Source: Ascidia mentula | Taxonomy: Eukaryota; Chordata; Ascidiacea; Phlebobranchia; Ascidiidae | Length of the DNA stretch: 64,000 nucleotides | NCBI GenBank assembly: GCA_947561715.1 | Contig: OX387203.1 | Location: 7,626,001-7,690,000, forward strand | Reading direction: 5' to 3' | Shown: in pieces, positions 1 to 12,900 of the stretch | Layout: each line of letters begins with the position of its first letter | How positions within the stretch are numbered: the first letter of the stretch is position 1 | Made by a program: the position numbers and the translations under genes | The notes under the pieces: generated by a model | What the model saw: only the letters and a program-made list of their open reading frames with translations | What the model was told of the DNA's origin: nothing | The model's database searches: none

Positions 1-958
1 TATTTGGTGTGATTGTTATAAATACTTTTTGTATGTCTACACGTTGGATATTGTACTCTTGTTAAACTCAATATTTGGCCTTAAAGTAAAAGAAAATGCC
101 TTAAAGTCTTCAAATAATTACTTAAATACCATGTGGAGATGTTTTTCTGTGGTCATTCCATTGTAGAAGCACAAATTACTGTGACAGTAATACTGTCAAC
201 ATTATTTGTTTCCTGTACATTGTACTTTATTCGTAAACATGTCGCTGTCAGAATGAAGTTCACTTTGAGAATTATTAATTTTCAAAACATAAACTTATTC
301 TTGAACCATGCAGGTATAGGAATTGGATACAGGCGTAGATATATTGGTATGGAATTGTTAGTTTGTAGTGAATGTGCGACTGTGCGGGCATGAAATCAAT
401 GTTGTTGAGCTTCATATAGATCGACTATCAATTAAAAACAGTCAGACACATTGACATTTTCATGTGACATATAATATATGCACGTTTTCACCCAGTGAAC
501 TTGATGTTACATGATGTGATGCAGTGCCTTGCAATATTACACTTTTTTTATGGCCAATAATTGCAATGTATTATTTATGTATATATAATCTTCTGTTCGT
601 TGTCAACTTGTCCGAACTCCTTGAGATGTTTCGGAGGCATCTGTTGTAATATCCAGAAATATATAAGTGCATAACCTAAATAAAGTTATTTTGGGGTTCT
701 GTGTTTGAAAAATTTTGGTACATACCATTTATGTAGTTGGTTGGTCAAAAAGTTGCCCACAATTACTTCTATGTTATTTTTTGTTCCTTAATTCCATACA
801 TTTTGCTATCATAAACCCTTGATAATGTGGTTTTAACTTCATTATTTTAAATGTGTATTGACATTCATGTTGCTTTGTTGAAATTAAACATCTAATATTT
901 CCATTTTTTGTTCTTGGGTTAATATGTACAGATTTATGTAAATTGTTTTGTTGTCCAG
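1..958. other. Upstream intron or flank of CLASP
   Basis: This AT-rich stretch has no exon I can support. The first supported CLASP exon begins at 959 after a TTGTCCAG acceptor and enters in phase 1, so the gene must have exons before it. The stretch is most likely intron. An AATAAA near 680 has no gene attached to it. Short open frames here have no family resemblance. Confidence 0.5.
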
Positions 959-3900
959 GTCGGGCAGGCAGAACTGCAAAACCACGCATGTCATCCACCA
1001 CTTACACAAATGACTCTGCACAGGCCAGAGGCAGACAAACTGACAGACCAGCTGTATCACAACGTTAGTGCTTTTATAGTTTACATTGATATGTGTATAG
1101 TGTATGATGGTTAAGTATGGCAATTGTTTCCAATTGCAAACCCACCTGTTTTTTTTTTTGAAAAGGACAGGTAAAATTTTGCAAAGACTAGTTTTACTTG
1201 GTTTCCGATTCAATAGTATTATGTTCTATGGTCACTAGTTATATACTAGACTGTGTTTAAAGTCATTTTCCCTTTCCACAACTATTTCCAATTTCATGAT
1301 TTGGTTTCGAGCTGAAAAGATATCACAGTACAAAGTTCCACATTGGCATATAAGAAAAATATCTGTAAAATACATGTTCATCTAACCTTCCAGTTTCAGT
1401 TTTTACTTTCTTTGATCCTAACTTACTTTGTGTTCTTTAATCCTATTCCTCTAGGCAAAAAATCCCTTTCTGCTAATCCTTCTCCTGTCCGTACTCTTCC
1501 CCCACAACCTAATTACTCCTCCCTGCCACGAAGAGCCAAGAAGCTTCTTCCTCCTAAATCTCATCTCCATGTCCCTGATTCCCCCAATCAAGTGATGAAG
1601 AAGCAATTGCCTCTGAAACATTCTCCCATTGATCCTAACTGGCTTGACTCCAGGCTGAAATCATTACTTGCCACTGAGGCAACACCTAGTGTTTGCTCCT
1701 TGGACTATAGCGATGTGGATGAGGAACTAATGTCTTTCAACACTCCTCCTCTTCGTAACAACATTCCTCTTCTTGATGACTCATCACTTTATCACAGTGA
1801 TTTGTGTATAGAAGATGACTTGTTTTTGAGAGACGAACAACAGTTTTACGATGCTTCCACTTCTAAAAACCTGAGCAGCAATTTTTCTTTCCATTCTTTA
1901 CCAAGAGCCAAACGACGTTTAAATTATAATCGATGTTTCAGTCCTGCTCTGGATCAGAGGCCACAACGTGAGCTTTTTATTCAATATATCTTTTCTTCTA
2001 TTTTCTCTTTTTCACTCTGTGGGTTGGGGATTTAAACATTTTTTTTTAATAAACTCAACTTTTGCATCTTTGACAAGCATTGCACTCCAGGCATATCATC
2101 TGTACCATTGCACAAAAACTATGCCTTGTGACCCTGACAATACATGTGACGTGCATATGTTTGCCTGTCATTTTTTGCTAAACATACTTTTTCATTTTTG
2201 CGCTCCCAGGATCATTGTCAGCCACCAGATTTGGTAAGTGACATTGGTATGTGCTTCACTGTGTGTTTGCACTCTCTGTCTGCATGTTATTTCAAGTATT
2301 GGCGTCCTTTGCATGCCATTAAAATTCTCTCAAAACATGTTACCACTGTGGTTGGCTGTAGTTTTGTGTTGTAAGGTTTGTGAATTGTGATGTTGTGAAC
2401 GCCAACTGCCATGTCGACATTAAGATATAGTTTGTCATAACTAATTACCCCTAACACTTGGTAGTCTTTGTTATCTGGAAATGATTAACCTGTTAACAAG
2501 TTTTGTGAGTGGTGTGCTTATGTGTATGTAACCCCCTTTCTCTGTTCTATTATGTGCCAATATAACTACTATATATAAAAGCAAAGTTAATATTGAAACT
2601 TATCTAAATGTTGTTTGGATCTTCTGCCAAACTGTGTGCATGAATTTGATGTTGTAATTTTGTAACTTTCCTTACACAAAAATAACGCGCAAAATTACTA
2701 CCAAAGGCAATAGGCTGCACTATTAGACCTAAATTTTAAGGCATAATTATGACGTATGCAATGTGGCAAAGAATATATCAAACAAATAACAAACATGTGC
2801 ATCTCATGCCTTTGGATGGAACAGCCCAATTATGCCATGACTTACAGTTCAAACTAAAAATGTACCCTGTTATTCTAACATAATGTCATAGTTTTGAAAC
2901 TGTTAGCAGATTTAAGTTTTGTAATAATGCAAAAATGTTTTCTGTAATGCAAGCTGTGAGCCAACTAACTACATTTCTCTACGTACAAGTTTACAACTTT
3001 AACAAGTTGATCTTTTATATTAACTAATAAAAACCCACCTATAGATTGTGCCTCTGTATTAGAACTATATTTTTGTATATAGCCGGAAGTCGGTCCAATT
3101 CACCCGGTGCACAGAGAAAGCTTTATGGAATGGTGCAGACGCCCACCAGAAATAGCCGTCTTTCCTCCCATGGTTCAACCAGGGATGCAAGTCCAGGAAG
3201 AGGTAATTAATGCTTTCTATGTGTTCTAATTTTTGCTTACTTTTGTTTTTGTAGATTAAAGTGTAGAAATAGTTGCAAGCTATTAATTTGTATAGAACAA
3301 GTATGGCAGAATATTGGTTGTAAGATAAATATTTTATTAATTAAGAGAAAAACTCTAATATAGAAAAAGAATTCTTACATCACAGTGTTTAAAACATGCA
3401 TTTTGTTGCCTAAATGATGGTTGAAATAGTTGATAATATAGTTCCTTGGAAGCATGAACTTAGTAGAATGATGTAAACATATGTGCATGGGTGAATATGT
3501 AAGTATTAATGCATATATACAATTTGTATGCATTTTCACTCACTTACATGCAAATAATTTGGTGATATTTAACACAAGGTATAGTTGACAAAATAAAAAT
3601 TTAGCAGCAATCAATCAGCATACTTTATTGTAAGAATATTTAGTTTATTAATCGGTCTATTGTAGCCTACTTTAGACAAGCAGTTACTTTATGCCCTTAT
3701 TATTATATTTATTTACCTAAAACAGGTTAAAATTGGCAAGTTCGAATAAAGCAAAAATTGACTTTGCAACTTCGGAAAATGCAGTGCCTAAAAAAAGAGT
3801 ACAGCCTGATTTTAATGCACATTAAGATATACACTACATACAAAAGCTCTATATCATCAAAACTCTCCTATGGGTCCATCTCCTCATAAGGTTGTGTATA

Positions 3901-6900
3901 TCCAATTCCCAGAGATTGACTCAGTATTTTATGGGACTCCTGCACGGTCCACGCGGACCCCACCCTCCTCTCCGACCCCAACGCGGCGCTCTCGGATACC
4001 AGTGTCCAACTCACGCACAGGTTCGCGCGCTGGGTCCCGTGTTGGATCCAGGGCTGGGTCCCCCACTGGTAGCCGCGGGGGCTCTCGAAGTACAAGCCCT
4101 AGTCGTTACAGAGGTAAGGTTTGGGGCGCTGGGTTATTAACGCTTGGCTTTCTGTCACATGGACAAATACATCACATCTGTTGTCAGTCTTTGCATGGGT
4201 GCATGTGGTGCGGTTTCTGTTGGTATTGTGTCACTTTCTGGGACCCAGTAATTGGGTTGCTGTTGTAATTACGTTTATGTTTTGTTAATTTGGGTTCATG
4301 ACATTATTTTCATAAATGAGGCATAGACCCCAATCTATACTGGAGAAAGGAAAAGAATTTTCAAAATTGTCTCATAAATTAATAAGCTTATGTTACAAAA
4401 TTTCGTCAGATCTTTTCGAAACCTTGCGCACTCCAAACATGTCTAATCGTATAAATACAACGAAAAAGGGTCAACAAATGCTTTTAAACAAAGATGACAC
4501 CCACGATTGTGATGTCATAAATGATGACGTAGCCGAACCGTGGCGGCGACGCATGTCCTTGCCTTCCACACCTTCGACCGCGGCCGCGCGGCCTGCATTC
4601 CGTCGTCATCATTCTTCTTCAACCTATCCGCACTGTGACACTCCTACGCGGCGCAACCGTCGGCACTCGACCAGTTCCGGCGGTGCCGCGGAGCCATCTT
4701 CGGGACCAAACGACAACTTTCTTAACGAAATTTGCCTCCGCTTGTATTGCCACGCGCAGGGCAGCTCGGTCGGTCAATACAGGGATAGTCTGAGAAGAGG
4801 TATTCTGTCGCGGTAGATGGCTTTGCGTGTGGGCAGCGTAGTTGGAGTAGCGGCTTTATGTTGACGGGACGTGCTTCATAGTCACGTAGGATACTAACGG
4901 GCACCTGTTTAACCTTTGGGGACCATCCGTACCTGTAGTAGGCAGTTGTGACATTCAAAATCTCCTTGGGAAAAATGAATACATTTCATAACTGTAGACT
5001 TAGCTGGATCAAAACCTGACCGAACTCCAAACTAACAGTACGTATTTTGATGAAAATCTGCCGAAAACAGATGTTAAAAATAAAATAATTCACATTTCTT
5101 GTTTTGTCGAAATATATGGTTTTGATGTTCGCCCTTACTAACCCTAAGTTCATTTCATGTTCGTGCGGGTTACTTCCTAACAACTATACAACCATTACAA
5201 CATATTACGTTTAATTTACATTGCCCTTCTTGTAAAATAAATAACACACAAAAACTAAATCCACATTCAACTAAATATTGTGCTGCTGTATCAGAGACAA
5301 CAAGTCATAATTCACTTACACAACCGAAAAAACTGTTGTTGTTTTTTGAAAAAAAATGCAATAAGTACCAACGGCAGAGAAAGGGAAACTGAAAAACTGA
5401 CAAATTTGTTTTGAAATGACGAATGCTTTGTACTGGTGGAACCCAAAGTATTACATAATTCCCTATCCCCTAACCACCTAACAAGTAATACCTGTCGGCT
5501 GGCGAAAGATTTGTCACCAAACTTTCGCACTTGGGTCTTGCTGCATGCTCACAAAACGCTAAGAAGTAACCGCTGACCACGCACTTTCTCCACGTTCGAT
5601 TTGTCTCCCCAGCACCGCCGTCGCGAATCCCGCGCAGCGAGCCAATGTCCCGCACTCGAAGCCGAGTGACGTCATCACAAGTGAGCAGCCGCGATTCGAG
5701 TCCAGGTTTGTGGCTGGAGTTTACCCAGTGATGTGGGTAGGCTTAACCGCTTGCATTCAACGGTGTCTTCTCATGCTTGACGGTCTGCTGTTCGCTTTTC
5801 GCACGAACAACTAATGTCATACTGGCGATAAAGCCAGATCTCTTCTTGCCTTCAAATCTTGGCTTGCCTGTGTGTGTTCATAGTTGTGTTTTGTTAATTG
5901 GGTGGGTTCCAGGCGGAGATTCTTTGGTAAGAATTCCATTGTGCAATGTCTTTCCTAATGCCGAAATGTGACAATTGCATGTAAGTTGCTAAAAAAGATT
6001 TTGTCTGTAAAGATTTGTCTGAGAAAATGATATTTGTCTCTTCTGTGAGCAGCAATGATTAAACACAAGCGTGCAATTGCAAAAAAATATCATACAATTT
6101 CTCGTGTGATGACATATCCAGTGGTGTTTTGTAATTCATTGTCTATTACCTACATGAGATCGGGAATTACAAATAATTGTAATCTGACTGGATCTCAACT
6201 CATACTAGCAATAACTATACATGACCTTTCCTCCAACTAACAGCATGGGTCGTTGGCTGTCAACCTTACCCATTCCAATATCTGCAGTCATTCCCATTAC
6301 AGCTACGTTGCCATTTCATGCATGTTCATCTTGTTGTTTATGCAATTATTTCATTATTACTAAACTCTTAATTTGCTGACATTCGCATGCGATTCCAAGA
6401 CATTGCAATGATAATGCCTTGAATGTTTTTACTAGATAATACAATTTTCAAGCGCTAAAGTTTATCTATTGAGCATCTTGTTAATAGTAAATGTACATCA
6501 CTACCTTGTTTGACTGAAAATAAACTACAATAAGCAGAATGACTTGAAGATATTTTCTTGTAAAGATCCTTAATTTACACATTTGTTCGTGCAGGTCGCA
6601 ACGCCTCAAACGTATCAAACCACGGGATCCCGCCCATGAGAGTTTTACCCAAAGGCAGAGAAGGTGAACAGGCAATTACCGACGCCCTGGTGAGTAACTA
6701 CAAGGAGTGTTCCAAATCAATTGTTTGTTCCGAATTAAAACAGATAACCTAGGAAAAAATGCGTAGTTCTTTTTTGCTTGCTGGCTGCGCATATACTGTG
6801 TCATATTTTTTTTTTATATCCATGGCTTGTTTGAAAACTTCGCTATAGCCAACTGGTTGAGAAGCATTATTCAGCTCAACCTCCATTAATATCGTCAAGA

Positions 6901-9900
6901 GCTTCTACCCGTCCTTGAACAAGTTACTTTCCAATGTCTGGTTGTCGTTAACTCACGAAATTTTGTAGTTAAGGAAAAGGGACAAAAAAGCGGGGGGCGA
7001 CGGGTACGGATTGTCTGACAACGATGACGACATGTCTGATACGTCGAGTGTGTGTTCTGATCGTTCCTCATCCTATTCAAGGTACATGACCTCCACTACC
7101 ATATAATGAATCTGTTTTTTTCACTGATCGCAACAAAGCCAAGTCAACGGAATTTGCAATCATCGGCTAGTTGCATAAACTATGGTGGTTCTTAATAATT
7201 TTTTCCTGGCGCACCCCTTCGATGACGTCAGAATAGTCGCGGACCATTTAGATTTTTCGAATTCTGCTCCTTTTGTGATCCAAGTCCAGGGGGCGCATCA
7301 CAATGCGTCCCTGTTTTCCATATAATTTTGTACGTTTTATGCTTGTAAAATGCGCCTTATTTGTCCGCTCTTGGATCCACCACTGGTTTTATTGATACAT
7401 ATTGAGCACGTACTTGTTTTTTATACGACTGTTTGTAATTAGGAACGGATTAAAGCGAAATCAGCCACACACCGAAGACATCGTTGAGATTCTTCAGTTG
7501 TGTCAGAGTGGATTATGGACCGAGCGGAAAGAAGGCTTAACAAGCTTGCACGCGCTTGTGATCAAGAGAAAGGAGTTCAGGTAACTTAACTGTTTCTGTT
7601 ACACCTTGTGGCACATTTCTTACCACCTAGACAGTTACAGTACGAACACGATACCTAAAAAGTTTTTTAAATGACAATAATATAGGTGTTGTTTTTTGTG
7701 TGTTGCGAATAATTATGTGGCTAATGAATTAAAACTGGATCAATTTAAAACCAAAGGCCCCTGGCAGGCTGTCAATCGCTCACCGTATCGATATAATTAT
7801 ACATTAAATTTTTTTTTTAGTCGAATGCATCTGAAAAAGATCTTAGAAATCTTCAATCGTATGTTCGCTGATCCGAACGGCAAGGTATGCTGGTTCTTTC
7901 ATCCTATCTCTATGTCCTGAATATAATGTAACAAAAATTATGAAACTAATGCACTTATACCACAATGTGTTTTGTACTGATAATTTGTATGTATTGCAAT
8001 ACTGTTTTGTAAGAACTTGACATTGTAAAACAAAAACTTCACCAAAACTCTATTTTTTTTCTTTTTTTCGACCAACAGGGGACAAAAAGGGTAACTAGCA
8101 ACCTGCATTCTACGTGTGTTGTCTGTCGATTGCACATTAGAATGTCAATAGCAATCATATTCATTTTCTTTTGTTCTACCAACCATTCCCATATAATCAT
8201 GTGCGAAATCCAGCAATAAGATAATGGCAATGGTTTCCGATCTTGTATTTAAAGGCTAATAATTGTCAGTGCGATTAAAAATCTGTTGAAATTGCTTTAA
8301 CCAAACAGAGAATTTTGTTGATCTGATTAAAAAGCAATGGTACAATTCCCGCAATGCTGGTATAAAGCTTTACCAAGTTTGTTTCAAATCCAAAATCAGC
8401 TTTTGTTACAATCTACAATGTATGTTTCTTGATCACAGTATTGTTAAGTTCACAATAGAACAGGAGTCGGCAACCCCTGGTATGCTTGCCACCAATTGTA
8501 CGCAAAGTGATTATAGCACTCCAAATTACGTGTTTATATTCCAATACTGTTTGAAATTATCGCAAATGTTGGTACGTGGTGAAGTCACTTACGTTATGAC
8601 AGAACTTTTAAACTGCGTTCTGTAGGTTGCCGATACCTGCAAGTTCCAAAACTTTCATTATTAACGTTCAGTGTCCTGTAACATGCATGTATCGTGTTTT
8701 ACAAGTTTCTTTACATAGTTAAAGCGCCCTCAATCGCCTTCACCTAACGCCAACATCATATAAGCGACAACATACTATTTGCTCAACGTTTTAGCACATA
8801 TTTAACGTCATATATTTTCAAGCAATGTTAGTAACATAATATGTAAATGTTGATTAGTTGATGCATGCACTCAAGGCATATTGGTTTTGAATTGTATATT
8901 TGTGACCAAAAGCGCATTTGTTGCAATAATCGATAAAAGTGGCTGTAATTTTGTTTGCATTAAGGACATATATAAACCGCGTTTTTTGGTAATTAAAATC
9001 CGCAAATCAAACCTTAAAATGCCTAACTAACCTATTGGCAGACGTTTAAATAGATTATGATACACCTGTTGTAAAATTAACCGTGTTTTTGTTTGGTTTG
9101 GGGATTGCTTCCCATTCGTAAAGCAAGCAAAGCTTCAATACTAAACAGCGAAATATTCTGTGCCCTTTACCTGTCCAACCAACAGGAAAAAAAAGACTAA
9201 TAAATCATTACTTGTCCCTCTAATCAGGAAACAAACTTCTGTCCAAAGGTTTTCAGTATGTTTCTGGAGGTGCTGCCCGACTTTATCACCAACTACAAGG
9301 ACAGTATACACGACTGGTTGTACGTACTTCTCACGCAGCTCCTCAAAAAGATGGGTGCAGACTTACTGGGCTCAGTGCAGTCGAAAGTAATCAAAGGGCT
9401 ACAAATTACCAGGTGGAAAAATCGATTAAAAATGTTACCTAAAATTTGTTGTTCGCACATTATTTGATGAGAAAAAACGCGAAACATTTAAGCAATACAA
9501 TTTTTTTGCATCGTTTTTTGCTCCTAAAGTGTTTCTCTGCTGTCCAACCCTTTTGTCCTGGTCAAAAAATGTCCACCAGAAGACTCCCTTGTTCCAACTG
9601 ATTTTTTTTCATTCGTAGCAAATTAAAAGTATTCGATATTAAGTGTGCAAATTTGTAGAAATCGATTTTTCAGAATAACTCACTACTTAATCGTGCTCCC
9701 ATCCTTTGTAAACGAAACTTAAAGTTACAAATTATTCCGGCGGATTGTGACATTATTCTTTTTCAACAGAGAGAGCTTCCCAACCAGTTTACAATTCAAC
9801 ATCTTGTCACGTTATATCGTCGATCAAACCCAGAAACCGAGCCTAAAGGTAACAAATTCACAACTTTCCGCTTACATCAGGTTTTACACATCGCCGAACG

Positions 9901-12900
9901 TCACGAATCAAATCATTTTGTTTTTAAAAAAATAATACCATACTAAAAATACTATAGTAGTGATGAATTAAGTTATGAACAAAAGCAATAAAATGACGCA
10001 GTCCTCAATAAAACCACACAGGTTATCGAGTCAAGCGCCCATTCACGAACCGATGAAAAGTTGACCATAGACACTTGCACAAAAACAATGGCCAAAAATA
10101 GGTTCAGTCGTACTCCTTTTTTATTTCTTACCTAAACGATCTAAATCTTAAGAAAATCACCACGTTCCCCAGATCAAGGTAGCATTGTTGCACTACATGC
10201 TCGAACTCACTTCTATGATGGAAATGAAGGAGATTACAAACACTAGTGACACCAGACTCGCCGTTTCCAGAATTATCACGTGGACGACGGAACCAAAGAG
10301 CCACGACGTCCGCAAGGTACGTCATAAGATTAAAGCGCGGTAGCTGAAGAGCCAGTACTAAGGGCTGCCACCATGTCACAAGTGTATGAACATGCACCGC
10401 ACCAAACGAAAAAAACATGTTTAGCATTTGCGTACTCACATTTTAAAAAAAATACATGCAACAGTATATGAGCAAAAAAAGCCATATTAATATTGGCAAG
10501 CTACAGACAGGGTGTGTACACGGTGTGCCTGCTAGTGTAAAAGCAAGCACAGTGCCACTGCAACAGCTGCACTGATGAGACCTCACAGGTCGAAGCAGTG
10601 CGTGTACACACCCTGTCTGCAGCTTGCCAACATGCAACAGTTTTTGAACAATTTAAACAGCATTGTGCGGTGCTTTTATACTGTGCATATGTTTGCCTTG
10701 GCGTAAGTTTTTGCATTTTGGGGCATTTATATGCAATGTGTGCCTGCTAGTGTAAACGCTAGCGCAGTTCCACAGTCAACAACTACACTGACGAGACCTC
10801 ACAGGTCGAAACAGTGTGTACACCCTTTTCCGCAGCACTAAATAATCATATGTAATCACTTTAACTTCAGGTCGCCGAAGCTCTCGTGATCGCTCTGTTC
10901 GATTTAAATGCTTCTGTCTTCACAATGATGATACGAGTCTTGCCAAAAACCTTCCAAGATGGAGCAATGAAGGTCCTTCACCAACACATGAAACTCAACG
11001 GCGACACTAACGTACGTTTTCACGGTTTTCCCAGCATACTTTAAACTTGTTACAGAAACTTCGCCACTGTTTTGGGAACTCAGTTCGCGGAGCTTAAAGG
11101 ACCGATTTAAAATAAACTGAATCCATGTTTGTGCGAGTTGATAGGACATTGTACCTCCTGCAGTGCATTGCTGGATACATATTTCAAATGTGTATTTCTA
11201 AGTCACTACACTTATGGGATAGAAATGATCCTAGGCGTAGAAAAAAGTTATAGTATTTAATTGACTTGTGGCGAGTGTACATGGAGTAGTTTTTTCTTAT
11301 GTACAACGTGGTCCATCAAATTTACACTCATTGCAGAGTTAATGTCTTTGTATCTATATACAATGCCAGGTAGTGTCTAAATAGACAAAACTTATTACCT
11401 TGGACAAAGTCTTTCTGTAACAATACCACTGTACCACGTACATCTATTACACAATCGTAACTTGCCGACTTTTGGCTACTTTAACAGACCACGCAGACGG
11501 ACAGCGGGGGAGGTCACGTGATTGGAAGGGCGGCAGTTTCACCGACTCGAAAAGTCGTTTCTCCTCGTGGAAGTGTGGGAACAATCGACCTCATGTCCCC
11601 CAGGTAAGCAAACTTCCTACTTACTGCATGGTTTACATGCTATGGTGCATTGTGAAATGCAGAACTTTAACGCAAAATGTTGTAGAAAGCTTATACAAGA
11701 CCGTGGACGTGTATTCTCCATTCCTAATCACACCTCAATTACTGATATGTTGGTCTAAACCACTCGATATTAAAACTTATTTTCGCGCCCACACAGTAAC
11801 ACTCAGGACCTGTAGCCCCCAAGCAAGGTGGCCCATAGTGCCCGTGTGTCTACCGTTGAATAACTCTGGTTTTATTTGAAACTCGCATTAGTTTTGTTGG
11901 ATGTTTCAATAAAACCTGGCGCGTTTGAACAATTATCACACAAACGAGCAGAATTATTTAATTATTAAATCACATCACTGCCAGCTCTAAATGCCTATGG
12001 CAAGCTGAAGCCAAACAATGTTTTAACTTTCTGTGACCTGCAGACGACCTGCAGACAGATGGCCACTGTTTCGATCTATATGGTTTCATCAGTGCAGAAA
12101 GGTGCGACTCTTGTCTGCAGGCGATAAGGCAAAGACTCCACTTAATGCATTAACCGCATTTTACACAATGGCCATTATTTACGGCGAAAAACAATTTGAA
12201 ACACTGCACTACGTCATTGCGTGAATATTCACAAGGCCCCAAACAACTCTTGTGTTTTCAGAGCCAGCATTGGTTCAGAGAATATGAATCGTGATGAAAT
12301 AACCGAGAACTTCAGGGACATAACGGCCAGTATACAGAAACTGCGACTTGACAGTAGCGCGGACCTCGTTGATACTCTGGCTATGAAGGTACGTTGACAG
12401 TATGCTGTAGATACAGCATTTGGTCCTAGATGCGCCGTCTTATCGCATTTCTGTGCGCAGCATAACCAGATTCCTTCTCCAACAAAACCCGGAATCGGAG
12501 GTTCCCCCGTGTTCCCGCCGCCACTGAAGCAGTTGCAAAACGCACCCCAGGTAAAAAATCAATCAGTAACGCAGCAGTTGATTGCTTCGCGAGAATGAGC
12601 CTGTTTTTATGCATAATCATCATAACATTGGCAATTTTGGCTACGCAAATTCTTCAGAACTTGTAAAAACTGTTGGATTTGTGGAACGTATTAGAGGGCA
12701 AGCACTATACCTACTGAATAGCTGTTCCTAATCTACATACACCAGGCGCACAATTAAATAGGTTATACGGAGTAACGCTGTATAGAAAGCATGATGTTGT
12801 CATAAATTCAACTTGCCAAACCTCATTGTCAAGGCCAATAGCATGCACACATCTCATTAGATGATACATGAACTTGACACTTTGTGTGAAGGTAACGCCG

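Noticed and set aside
1343..2035. 230-codon open frame taken as a gene
   Set aside because: Only 1455-1967 is coding; it is an internal CLASP exon bounded by splice sites in phase with its neighbours.
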